Of a stretch of DNA of 64,000 nucleotides, positions 25,749 through 33,580 are shown in pieces (the first letter of the stretch is position 1; each line of letters starts with the position of its first letter). The stretch spans positions 1-64,000 of the forward strand of contig JAUQXA010000045.1 of the NCBI GenBank assembly GCA_030834895.1. Reading direction: 5' to 3'. The DNA is from Anaerolineales bacterium (GTDB taxonomy: Bacteria > Chloroflexota > Anaerolineae > Anaerolineales > Villigracilaceae). The notes under the pieces were generated by a model. It saw nothing but the letters and a program-made list of their open reading frames with translations, was not told the DNA's origin and ran no database searches. The position numbers and the translations under genes were made by a program.

Positions 25749-27479
25749 ATGGCTGATTACAACCCCCAAATTTGGCGTATCAACGTCCGTACGCAGGAGT
25801 TGAAGCGTGAACCCATCCCCGAAACCTGGGTTCGCCTCGGCGGGCGTGGACTGCTCACCCGGATTATGCTCGACGAAGTGGATGCAAAGTGCGATCCACT
25901 CGGCGTGGAAAACAAACTCATCTTTGCCCCCGGTCTGCTGGTGGGACACATGCTCTCTTCCACAGATAGAATTTCCATCGGCGGCAAGTCCCCACTGACG
26001 GGTGGAATCAAGGAAGCCAACGCGGGCGGGCGGACGGGTCTGCACATGGCGCACATGGGCATCAAGGCGCTCATCATCGAAGACCAGCCAAAGGAATCAG
26101 GTTATTGGGTCCTGTATCTTTCGCTGGCAGATGGTGCAAGGTGGATCAAAGCAGATGACCTCGCCGGGCTTGGCGTGTATGAGACTGCGGCAAAGCTGGT
26201 GGAGAGGCACGGTGACAAGGTTGCCATCGCCTTGATTGGTCCTGGTGGTGAGATGCGGATGAAGTCTGCTGGCATTCAAAATTTGGACAAGGATAGGATT
26301 CCTTCCCGCATCGCAGCACGTGGTGGACTGGGCGCTGTAATGGGCTCGAAGGGATTGAAAGCTGTCGTCTTCGACCACACTGGCGGACAGAAACCAACCA
26401 TTGCCGACCCCGAAGCTTTCAAGATCGCCCAAAAGGATTTCACTAAATCGGTCATGGAGCATCCGCAGTCCATCACATACCGTGACTACGGCACGCAAGC
26501 CATGCCGCAGATGACACAGCATTTTTCCGCTTTGCCCACGCATAATTTTTCACGCGGGACTTTTTACGACGTGGAAAAAATCAGCGGCGAAACCATGCGC
26601 GAGTTCATCTTGAAGCGCGGCAAACCATCCGACCCGTCCCATGCCTGCATGGCGGGATGCACCATCAAATGCTCGAATGTCTTCGGCGGCGAGGATGGCA
26701 AGGTCATCGTCTCCCCGCTGGAATATGAGACCGTCGGCTTGATGGGCACCAACCTGGATATTGACTCTCTGGATGTCATCGGGCGGCTGAACTGGCATGT
26801 CAACGACCTGGGGCTTGATACGATTGAAATCGGCGCGGCGCTGGGCGTTGCCGCCGAAGCGGGACTCATGCGCTGGGGCAATGGCGATGACGCCCTGAAG
26901 TTGATCGAAGAAATGCGGCATGGGACGAAACTGGGACGCAAACTTGGCGACGGCGCGGCGGACATGGGTGATGAATACAACATCGAGCATGTGCCTTGTG
27001 TCAAGCGGCAGGCGATGTCTGCCTACGAGCCGCGCTCCATCAAGGGGACGGGCGTCACCTACGCCACCACGCCCCAAGGCGCTGACCACACCTCGGGCTT
27101 AACCATCCGTGCCCAGGTCAATCATCTCGACCCGACGGTGCAGCGCGATGTCTCGCTCAATGCCCAATTGAACATGGCGGGCTACGACACGCTCGGCGCG
27201 TGCATCTTCGCGGGCTTCGGATACGCAACCGCGCCCAACGGCGTGGTCAAGCGTTTGCTTGCGGCACGCTATGGATGGACTGACCTGCCCGATAACATCC
27301 TGCAAGAGTTGGGCAAACAGACCATCAAGATGGAGCGCGAATTCAACCGCCGCGCAGGCTTCACCGCCAAGGATGACCGCATCCCCGAATGGATGACGAA
27401 GGAGCCCATTCCCGAAAACGGCTCGGTCTTCGACGTGAGCGACGAAGTCCTCGACCACATCTACGACGGGATCGAATGA
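25749..27479 (+). CDS. Aldehyde:ferredoxin oxidoreductase, copy 2, unusual cluster spacing
   Basis: A 576-aa AOR-family enzyme, shorter than copy 1. Seen: N-terminal WRINVRTQEL and RLGGRGLLTRIM, SIGGKSPLTGGIKEANAGG (76-94) and RGGLGAVMGSKGLKA (191-205) in the pterin domain, and cysteines 300, 304, 308 and 484. The first three are C-x3-C-x3-C, where the classical family motif is C-x2-C-x3-C. It belongs to a different subfamily from copy 1, so the two probably act on different aldehydes. It follows the HemL-like aminotransferase by 70 bases and ends at a terminator. Cytoplasmic; ferredoxin is the presumed electron acceptor. Confidence 0.85.
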   Translation: MADYNPQIWRINVRTQELKREPIPETWVRLGGRGLLTRIMLDEVDAKCDPLGVENKLIFAPGLLVGHMLSSTDRISIGGKSPLTGGIKEANAGGRTGLHMAHMGIKALIIEDQPKESGYWVLYLSLADGARWIKADDLAGLGVYETAAKLVERHGDKVAIALIGPGGEMRMKSAGIQNLDKDRIPSRIAARGGLGAVMGSKGLKAVVFDHTGGQKPTIADPEAFKIAQKDFTKSVMEHPQSITYRDYGTQAMPQMTQHFSALPTHNFSRGTFYDVEKISGETMREFILKRGKPSDPSHACMAGCTIKCSNVFGGEDGKVIVSPLEYETVGLMGTNLDIDSLDVIGRLNWHVNDLGLDTIEIGAALGVAAEAGLMRWGNGDDALKLIEEMRHGTKLGRKLGDGAADMGDEYNIEHVPCVKRQAMSAYEPRSIKGTGVTYATTPQGADHTSGLTIRAQVNHLDPTVQRDVSLNAQLNMAGYDTLGACIFAGFGYATAPNGVVKRLLAARYGWTDLPDNILQELGKQTIKMEREFNRRAGFTAKDDRIPEWMTKEPIPENGSVFDVSDEVLDHIYDGIE

Positions 27480-27485
27480 AATACA

Positions 27486-27520
27486 AAAACTCCGAGATTT
27501 CAAAAATCTCGGAGTTTTCT
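27486..27520 (+). terminator. Terminator closing the catabolic island
   Basis: AAAACTCCGAGATTT (27486-27500) with AAATCTCGGAGTTTT (27504-27518): 15-bp stem, three-base loop, T-tract inside the right arm. It is symmetrical and could also stop transcription from the minus-strand tRNA. Confidence 0.85.
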
Positions 27521-27556
27521 TGCAGGTGACTCTCTTCTCGGAGGTCTGCTTTTTGA

Positions 27557-27628
27557 GCCACCAGTGGGATACGAACCCACGACCTAGCGATTACGAATCG
27601 CTCGCTCTACCAGCTGAGCTATGGTGGC
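27557..27628 (-). tRNA. tRNA-Thr (CGT)
   Basis: 72-nt cloverleaf on the minus strand: acceptor GCCACCA/TGGTGGC, D-arm GCTCAGCTGGTAGAGC, anticodon stem AGCGA/TCGCT around the loop TTCGTAA (anticodon CGT, reads ACG), T-arm GTGGGTTCGTATCCCAC. CCA is not encoded. Confidence 0.95.
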
Positions 27629-27646
27629 AATTTTTCAGCGGGCGGG

Positions 27647-27675
27647 ATTATAAAGGATTACGATTAAACCCGCAA
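27647..27675 (-). promoter_or_regulatory. Promoter of tRNA-Thr
   Basis: On the minus strand TTGCGG (27675-27670), 17-base spacer, consensus TATAAT (27652-27647), ending 18 bases before the tRNA. Confidence 0.65.
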
Positions 27676-27721
27676 GTTTTCGATGCTTCACGTTGTCTGT
27701 GTCTTGGGAGACACATTACTC

Positions 27722-29005
27722 ATGCTTCGTATTGCCATGCTTTCATATCACACCTGTCCGCTGGCAACTTTGGGCGGCAAGGACACCGGCGGGATGAACG
27801 TCTACGTCCGCGACTTGACGCGCGAGCTGGGGCGGATGGGCATCCACGTGGATGTTTTCACCCGCTCGCAGGATGAGCACGTGCCGCACGTTGTCCACGA
27901 GTTGGGATTTGGCAACCGCGTGGTACACGTCCCCGCTGGGCCGGAGACTCCCAAAGCCAAAAGTGAAATCGCGAATTACATCCCCGAATTTGCGGAGGGA
28001 ATTAAAAAGTTTGCGATTGAAAAAGGAATCACCTATGACGTGATTCACAGCCACTATTGGATGTCTGGACTCGCTGCGGAGATGCTCAGCGATGCCTGGG
28101 GCGGGACGCCCATCGTCCACATGTTCCACACTTTGGGCGAGATGAAAAATCGAGTGGCTCGCTCGGATCATGAGCGTGCGGGGGAAGATCGTCTGAAGGG
28201 GGAGAGGCGGGTGCTGCGTCGCGCTGATCGGATGATCGTCGCCACTCTGGCCGAGAGGACTCAGTTGCGCTTTCTCTATCGCGCCAACGACCAAAAGATG
28301 ATCGTCATTCCGCCCGGTGTGGACACCAGTCATTTTTATTCCATCCCGGCGGACGAAGCCAAACAGTTCATCGGCTTGAAACCCGAAGACCGCATGGTGC
28401 TTTTCGTCGGGCGCATCGAGCCGTTGAAAGGTGTGGATACCCTGATCCATGCCATTTCCTGCCCCGAAATACAGAAATTACACCACCCTGTTCATCTGGC
28501 GATCATCGGTGGCGAGCCGGACGCGTTGCCCGAAAATATGACGGATGAGATGGCACGCCTACAAAACCTGTGCGACGAGTTGTGCGTGGATCGCATGGTG
28601 GTCTTTCTCGGCAAGCGCGGACAGGACACCCTACCATATTATTATTCCGCGGCGGAAGTGCTGGTCATGCCTTCGTTGTATGAATCGTTTGGGATGGTGG
28701 CGCTGGAAGCCATGGCTTGCGGCACGCCGGTCATCGCTTCGGAGGTGGGTGGACTTGGCTACTTGGTGCAGGATGGGCAGACAGGGTACACCATCCCCGA
28801 TAGCGATCCTGCCGCCCTGTGTGATAAATTGTCACGCCTGTTGGGGGATTCTCGCCTGCGCGAGACGATGGGGATGGATGCCATGCAATATGCCCAAAAC
28901 TACGCCTGGGAAAAAATTGCCGTGCAGATGATCGACGTGTATAAGGGGTTGGCTGGAAGGGAAGTCCAACAAATTTTAGACTCGGTTACCAGCATGTCTG
29001 ATTGA
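27722..29005 (+). CDS. GT4 glycosyltransferase, MshA/sucrose-synthase-like
   Basis: A 427-aa retaining glycosyltransferase with two Rossmann domains. Seen: GGMNVYVRDLTRELGRMG near residue 22-39, HSHYWMSG (about 112-119), PPGVDTSHF, FVGRIEPLKGVDTLI, and the ExxxxxxxE donor-binding region ESFGMVALEAMACGTPV. These are the hallmarks of the MshA (inositol-phosphate N-acetylglucosaminyltransferase) and sucrose-phosphate-synthase group. No inositol or mycothiol genes are nearby, so acceptor and donor are open. The start at ATG 27722 is preferred; an in-frame ATG at 27683 adds a 13-residue hydrophobic stretch with no better binding site. Its 3' end overlaps the convergent phosphatase by 20 bases. Confidence 0.82.
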   Translation: MLRIAMLSYHTCPLATLGGKDTGGMNVYVRDLTRELGRMGIHVDVFTRSQDEHVPHVVHELGFGNRVVHVPAGPETPKAKSEIANYIPEFAEGIKKFAIEKGITYDVIHSHYWMSGLAAEMLSDAWGGTPIVHMFHTLGEMKNRVARSDHERAGEDRLKGERRVLRRADRMIVATLAERTQLRFLYRANDQKMIVIPPGVDTSHFYSIPADEAKQFIGLKPEDRMVLFVGRIEPLKGVDTLIHAISCPEIQKLHHPVHLAIIGGEPDALPENMTDEMARLQNLCDELCVDRMVVFLGKRGQDTLPYYYSAAEVLVMPSLYESFGMVALEAMACGTPVIASEVGGLGYLVQDGQTGYTIPDSDPAALCDKLSRLLGDSRLRETMGMDAMQYAQNYAWEKIAVQMIDVYKGLAGREVQQILDSVTSMSD

Positions 29006-29591
29006 AGCGAAGCAATTTCCAGCGCTCGATTTCTTCCTGATACCTGAGTTCCGTCAGCCCACACAAGTTGACTCGAAAGTCGCCCCGCCGATAAACGGGC
29101 AATCCCATCACGTAACACATCATCTGTCGAATCCAGCCATCGTGGCTGACGATCAGGAGGTCAGCACCTTTGTGCTGTGACAATTTCTCATCGAAGAAAT
29201 CCTTGATCCGCGCTTGGACCTCCGCGCCAGACTCGCCGCCCGGGAAGTGGAAATCAGCCGTCCGCGCCACGTACGCCTTCCAGACTTCTGGATATGCCTC
29301 CCTGAATTCCTGTTCCGTCATCTCATCCACTAGACCGTTATCGATTTCATTCAAGCGTGCATCGATCACGGGAGTTAGCTGCAGATGTTCCGCGACACAG
29401 GCGGCGGTTTGCCATGTCCGCTGGTACGCACTGACGTAAATCGCCGCAAGCGGTTTGTCAGCAAATAGGTTGACCAGTTTTTGGGAATCCTGCCTTCCCT
29501 TCTCGCTGAGCGGCTGGTCCTGATGTTTCAACTGTGAGTTGTGAAAGCCTCCCCGCTCCTTTTCTGCATGTCGAAGAATGTACCATGTCAT
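28986..29591 (-). CDS. Histidine phosphatase family protein (phosphoglycerate mutase-like)
   Basis: A 201-aa branch-1/2 histidine phosphatase: RHAE at residues 7-10 supplies the catalytic His8, LSEKGRQDSQ follows, and VSHDGW near residue 150 gives the second catalytic His. It removes phosphate from small metabolites or proteins; the family is too broad to name a substrate. Its start overlaps the stop of the upstream methyltransferase by 4 bases, so the two are coupled. Cytoplasmic. Confidence 0.82.
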   Translation of the reverse strand: MTWYILRHAEKERGGFHNSQLKHQDQPLSEKGRQDSQKLVNLFADKPLAAIYVSAYQRTWQTAACVAEHLQLTPVIDARLNEIDNGLVDEMTEQEFREAYPEVWKAYVARTADFHFPGGESGAEVQARIKDFFDEKLSQHKGADLLIVSHDGWIRQMMCYVMGLPVYRRGDFRVNLCGLTELRYQEEIERWKLLRFNQTCW

Positions 29592-30415
29592 GATAGCTTC
29601 ACGTCTCCCAACCTAAGATGGAGCATATATTGGATTCCAAGAGTATCGGATAACATGCCCATCAAAAAGTTTCGTGGATTAAGCCGCAGGGTTCGGTAAT
29701 AATAGTGGGTACCGATGAGCTTTATCCTCGAATCCCAGGCGGAGATGACCTTCTTATTTTTTAGACCCCATTTCAGGTGGGACCTTTCATCCAGCCCGGA
29801 GCCTTCGACCACCCTTTTATTAGCCACCCTCACCCCGATCGGCGAAGCGACATCAAACAGCATCTCACCGCCGGGGAATTTGTCCGTCAGTCGAAGGATA
29901 AAGTCCTTGACTCGATTCTCTTCAAAGTAATATAGCACACCCGCCGCCATGAACAGAACATTCCCTTTGACTTCGATCTGATCCAGCCATTGCTTTTCTA
30001 AAAACGACGATGCGATGAACTTCCGCCGCTCGTTTTCCTGAATGAACTTTCGGCGTAGTTCGATGACATCTGATAGGTCGAGGTCGTACCACTTGAGTTT
30101 CCCGTTGTAGATCCGCTCGAAGGTGGTGTCCAGCCCGCAGCCCACGTTGACAATGGTTCCCTCAGGATACGCCTCCAGAAACTTCCCGATGACTTGGTCT
30201 CCGATCAGGCTGCGCTTGATCCAGGCAATCTGGCTGATTTCATCCAGGTTCTGTGTCATTTGCGAAAAGTCATAATCCACCAGCCCGATGATCCTTGCCG
30301 CAGTTTCGTCCACCAGCATGGGGTTTTTCTTTTTCGTTTCCATAGCTCGACCCCAAAGCGGCAGGAACAGTGTCTTTTGGACGTTTCCAAGATTGATGTT
30401 GATTCTTTCCGTCAT
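29588..30415 (-). CDS. SAM-dependent methyltransferase, leucine carboxyl methyltransferase (TcmP-like) family
   Basis: A 275-aa class I methyltransferase of the LCM/Ppm1/TcmP family, O-methylating a carboxylate or polyketide. Seen: TIVNVGCGLDTTF (about 86-98, SAM loop), WYDLDLSDVIELRR (acidic residue for the ribose), and MAAGVLYYFEE. GGGAGGC before the ATG supports the start. It is coupled to the histidine phosphatase downstream and follows the VOC gene by 18 bases. Natural substrate unknown. Confidence 0.82.
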   Translation of the reverse strand: MTERININLGNVQKTLFLPLWGRAMETKKKNPMLVDETAARIIGLVDYDFSQMTQNLDEISQIAWIKRSLIGDQVIGKFLEAYPEGTIVNVGCGLDTTFERIYNGKLKWYDLDLSDVIELRRKFIQENERRKFIASSFLEKQWLDQIEVKGNVLFMAAGVLYYFEENRVKDFILRLTDKFPGGEMLFDVASPIGVRVANKRVVEGSGLDERSHLKWGLKNKKVISAWDSRIKLIGTHYYYRTLRLNPRNFLMGMLSDTLGIQYMLHLRLGDVKLS

Positions 30416-30433
30416 TGTGCCTCCCGCTTTTTA

Positions 30434-30856
30434 TCAGCCATTCCGCACAAACAGCGGATGGTTGGCATTGATTTGTAACAGGTCCCATAGATTTCCGTAC
30501 AAATCCTCGAAGACAGCCACCATGCCGTAAGATGCTTCTTTCGGCTCCCTGACGAACTTGATTCCTTTGGCAACCATCTCATTGTAATCCCGCCAGAAAT
30601 CATCTGTGTTGAGGAAAAGAAACACTCTACCCCCTGTCTGATTGCCTACGAAAGGCTCCTGCTCCGGTTTGGATGCCTTTGCCAGAAGCAGCGTCGTTCC
30701 AGTGGAACCGGGAGGAGAAACCACCACCCAGCGTTTATCCTGCTCAGGCTGGTAGGTATCCTCGACCAGTGTAAAGTGAAGTTTTTCCGTGTAGAAGGCA
30801 ATGGCTTCGTCGTAGTCCCTGACAACAAGGGCAATGTGAATGATTGACTGCTTCAC
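30434..30856 (-). CDS. VOC (glyoxalase/bleomycin-resistance) family protein
   Basis: A 140-aa vicinal-oxygen-chelate protein with two beta-alpha-beta-beta-beta units: HIALVVRDYDEAIAFYTEKL at the front and FEDLYGNLWDLL at the end. His7 of the first strand and Glu near the end are candidate metal ligands. The start is taken as GTG 30856 because AAAGGAG lies 5 bases upstream; a longer frame from ATG 30892 has no binding site and adds 12 residues not typical of the family. May act as a dioxygenase, isomerase or antibiotic-binding protein. Confidence 0.75.
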   Translation of the reverse strand: MKQSIIHIALVVRDYDEAIAFYTEKLHFTLVEDTYQPEQDKRWVVVSPPGSTGTTLLLAKASKPEQEPFVGNQTGGRVFLFLNTDDFWRDYNEMVAKGIKFVREPKEASYGMVAVFEDLYGNLWDLLQINANHPLFVRNG

Positions 30857-30960
30857 ACCAGACTCCTTTGTGAATAACTCGTTGGGTAGCAAAAAACTTG
30901 AATCTGGGAAAATATGTTCTTGGAAACAGGAAGTGTATTGTTCTTAGATAGATATTTGGG

Positions 30961-31683
30961 CTATTGTTCGCCTATCGAAAGAACAATTTCATCAACAGTA
31001 GCTAATACCTGATTTGTGTTGGTGTTTGGTCCCGAATACCGAGACTCAATATGGAGAAATTTTAGTTTTTCACCTTCTCCAAACGAAAGAATGGGAGGGC
31101 TTGAACAAAGCATCTCGCTTCTTGTGCCTTGATTGTCGGATATGGTAGCTAAACCCGCACGTGTATAAATATAGGTAGATTTTTCTTGATCATAATAACG
31201 AACGATAATATTTTTGTCACTTTGCTTACTCAGGATAGTTGTATCCTTTGGGCAATAATCTCCAAATCCTTCTGCAAAACCACAATTGGGTGATAGAAAT
31301 ATTATGATTGAGCCATCAGGGTTTGAAATGTTGTAGTCTGCACAATCATGTCCTGTTATTGAACTTCCAAAGTCTGTTGGCTCTGGCCTTCGATTAATTT
31401 CACTGATAATCCATCCGCGAGGAAGCTTGAGTTCCAGAGAATATAGGTCAATATTGTGCCATGACCATGTGTCAGCAATAGGAGTGGTTGTTGATGTTGT
31501 TGAAACGGCAACTGTTGGACTTGCGGGTAAGGTGCTTGATGGAATGGCCGAGAGTGTTGCGGCGATCATCGTGGGTATTATGTTGGTGTCAAATGTGGGT
31601 ATTGGGGTGGGTGTGTTTTTAACGCATGCCGCTAGTGTGATTAATAGTAATGTGACTGGTATATGGATTTTATATTTTGCCAT
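30961..31683 (-). CDS. Lipoprotein of unknown function
   Basis: A 240-aa exported lipoprotein: signal peptide with lipobox LAAC (Cys near residue 20) and a Thr/Pro-rich linker (NTPTPIPTF) before the folded part. The C-terminal half has two cysteine pairs (CADYN, CGFAEGFGDYC) that could form disulfides outside the cell. GGAGA 8 bases upstream selects ATG 31683 over the in-frame ATG at 31701. No known domain recognised. It lies 13 bases beyond the NYN gene stop and may share its transcript. Confidence 0.7.
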   Translation of the reverse strand: MAKYKIHIPVTLLLITLAACVKNTPTPIPTFDTNIIPTMIAATLSAIPSSTLPASPTVAVSTTSTTTPIADTWSWHNIDLYSLELKLPRGWIISEINRRPEPTDFGSSITGHDCADYNISNPDGSIIIFLSPNCGFAEGFGDYCPKDTTILSKQSDKNIIVRYYDQEKSTYIYTRAGLATISDNQGTRSEMLCSSPPILSFGEGEKLKFLHIESRYSGPNTNTNQVLATVDEIVLSIGEQ

Positions 31684-31714
31684 GATGATCTTCTCCCGCA
31701 CTGCTAGTGGCGAA

Positions 31715-32467
31715 CTATTCCTTCATCTTCACGAAAAATCCACCCATATCCTTTTCTTGAATCTCGAAGCGGTGCTTGAAATTCATCATCATCTTCGATA
31801 ATTGCTTGTGACCGTAGGTGCGCGGATCGAAACCGGGGTCGAGTTGATAGAGCGCGTTGCCCATGGTCGCCAGTGACGCCCAGCCATCCTGCTGGACCGC
31901 CATCTCGAACGCCTGAGTTAACAGGGGAATGGGGTCAGCTTCCTCTTTCTCGTCCTTGACTTTCTTTGCTTTATCCTGTCCCTTGTGCTTTGGCTGGGTA
32001 GCCTTCTTCTCCGTCACCAGGTTTTCAGTATAGACGAACACGTCGCAGGCATTGACGAAGGGCTTGGGCGTCTTCTTTTCGCCGATGCCCATGACGAAGA
32101 TACCCGTCTCGCGGATGCGCGTAGCCAATCTGGTGTAATCGCTGTCGCTGGAAACCAGACAAAAGCCATCCACGACACCGGAGTGCAATAGGTCCATTGC
32201 GTCGATAATCATCGCGCTGTCGGTGGCGTTTTTTCCTATCGTATAGCGAAACTGCTGGATGGGCTGAAAGGCGTGAAAATTGAGTGTGTCTTTCCAGGAG
32301 TTCATATTGCTGGTCGTCCAATCCCCATAAATACGGCGGACAGTCACCAGACCATAGCGTCCCGCCTCCACCAGCATTTTGGAAAGCAGACCCGCCTGGG
32401 CGTTATCGCCGTCGATCAGGATGGCGATTTTATCGCGAGCGAGGGGTTTGAGTTGTTCACTAGTCAT
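31715..32467 (-). CDS. NYN (PIN-like) nuclease domain protein with C-terminal LOTUS/OST-HTH domain
   Basis: A 250-aa LabA/DUF88-type protein. Seen: ILIDGDNAQ (residues 16-24) with the first catalytic Asp pair, TDSAMIIDAMDLL (82-94), LVSSDSDYTRLA (104-115) and FVNACDVFVYTE, the four acidic clusters of the NYN nuclease; then a Lys/Glu-rich linker (about 155-178) and a C-terminal module (GNALYQLDPGFDPRTYGHKQL) fitting OST-HTH/LOTUS RNA-binding. Known relatives are RNA-linked, with LabA tied to gene regulation in cyanobacteria. A TATAAT lies 7-12 bases upstream of the ATG, suggesting a leaderless message. Confidence 0.82.
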   Translation of the reverse strand: MTSEQLKPLARDKIAILIDGDNAQAGLLSKMLVEAGRYGLVTVRRIYGDWTTSNMNSWKDTLNFHAFQPIQQFRYTIGKNATDSAMIIDAMDLLHSGVVDGFCLVSSDSDYTRLATRIRETGIFVMGIGEKKTPKPFVNACDVFVYTENLVTEKKATQPKHKGQDKAKKVKDEKEEADPIPLLTQAFEMAVQQDGWASLATMGNALYQLDPGFDPRTYGHKQLSKMMMNFKHRFEIQEKDMGGFFVKMKE

Positions 32468-32515
32468 AATGCGATTATACCTTTTCCTCCCGAATCCGAC
32501 GGCTCAGTGAGATAT

Positions 32516-32627
32516 GTCATTGCTTCGCGCACTTGCCCTAGCACTGCCCGCTAGGGCAAGTGCGCGAAGCAATCCCCTTGCTAAAACTGGAGATTGCTTC
32601 AGCGGAAGCGCGCCGCCTCGCAATGAC
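32516..32627. repeat. MITE-like repeat, left copy
   Basis: Element of 112 bases bounded by GTCATTGC and GCAATGAC. Inside is a perfect 24-bp hairpin (32519-32542 with 32550-32573) and a 36-base right part (32592-32627) that matches, inverted, the left part of the copy at 34761 at 32 of 36 positions. Together with that copy it brackets the two-component system. Confidence 0.75.
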
Positions 32628-32698
32628 AGAGAAAATCCTTTACCAAACCTTTACATTTGCTTTATGATAATGAAATCACACTGGAAGAGAATACCCAT

Positions 32699-33382
32699 AT
32701 GACAAAAATCCTTGTAATTGACGACGAGCCAACCATTGTAAACCTCGTTCAAGCCTATCTGAAACCCGAGGGCTATGAAGTATTTACCGCCACCGACGGT
32801 CCCTCAGGACTCAAAGCAGCGCGGGCATTCAAACCCGACCTGGTTGTTTTGGATGTGATGTTGCCCGGCATGGATGGTCTGGAACTGCTCTCCCGTCTGC
32901 GGCGCGAGTCACAGGTCTATGTCATCTTACTGACGGCTCGCACCGAAGAGACGGACAAAATCGTCGGGCTGTCTGTCGGCGCGGACGATTATGTCACCAA
33001 GCCGTTCAGTCCGCGCGAACTGGTGGCAAGAGTCAAGGCGGCGCTAAGGCGGATTCAAACAGGATCAGGATCGGGCGCGGCAGAGGGAGTGTTGGCCTTT
33101 CGACATGTGCGCATCGATCTTGACGCGCGTCAGGTCACGGTGGACGATCAGCCTATTGACCTGACCACCAGTGAGTTCGACCTCTTGCGCGCGCTGGCTG
33201 AAAATCGCGGACGCGTGCTTTCGCGCGAGCAATTGCTGGAACGCGTGTGGGGCGGCTCCTACTACGGCGAGATGCGTGTGGTGGATGTCCACCTGGGACA
33301 CGTCCGCCAGAAATTGGGCAACCCTGATTTTATTGTCACGGTGCGCGGCGTCGGTTATCGTTTTGACGACGAAACTTTATAG
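32699..33382 (+). CDS. OmpR-family response regulator
   Basis: A 227-aa two-domain regulator. REC domain: acidic pair DDE (8-10), phospho-acceptor Asp52 in VVLDVMLPGMDG, Thr near 80 and KPF (about 102-104). C-terminal winged helix of the OmpR/PhoB type, with LTTSEFDLLRALAENRG and a VVDVHLGHVRQKLG recognition region. Start ATG 32699 begins the REC fold exactly (MTKILVIDDE). The partner kinase is 198 bases downstream, unusually far for this pair because a palindromic element sits between them. Confidence 0.88.
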   Translation: MTKILVIDDEPTIVNLVQAYLKPEGYEVFTATDGPSGLKAARAFKPDLVVLDVMLPGMDGLELLSRLRRESQVYVILLTARTEETDKIVGLSVGADDYVTKPFSPRELVARVKAALRRIQTGSGSGAAEGVLAFRHVRIDLDARQVTVDDQPIDLTTSEFDLLRALAENRGRVLSREQLLERVWGGSYYGEMRVVDVHLGHVRQKLGNPDFIVTVRGVGYRFDDETL

Positions 33383-33392
33383 GCTGTATAAA

Positions 33393-33565
33393 CGTCCCGA
33401 AGGTTGCCGTAGCAGGACTTTCGCTTGTCGTTCTGAGCGGAGCGAGGAATCTCGAACTTTGATGACAGAAACCCTTCGCTGCCGCTCAGGGTGATACAAA
33501 AAAAGGATGCTTGAGCGAAAGTTCTGAGTAGTTGAAGCCTGCACTCCGCTAAAATCTTCGGGACG
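33393..33565. repeat. Nested palindromic element splitting the regulator-kinase pair
   Basis: Three nested inverted repeats: CGTCCCGAAG (33393-33402) with CTTCGGGACG (33556-33565); ACTTTCGCTTG (33417-33427) with TGAGCGAAAGT (33512-33522); CTGAGCGG (33433-33440) with CCGCTCAG (33483-33490). Ends are perfect. Looks like an inserted non-coding element; it could form a long hairpin in the mRNA ahead of the kinase. Confidence 0.65.
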
Positions 33566-33580
33566 ATATTTTGGAGAACC

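Noticed and set aside
27520..27876. Plus-strand frame over tRNA-Thr and the start of the GT4 gene
   Set aside because: It reads antisense of a tRNA and out of frame with the GT4 gene; no coding signal.
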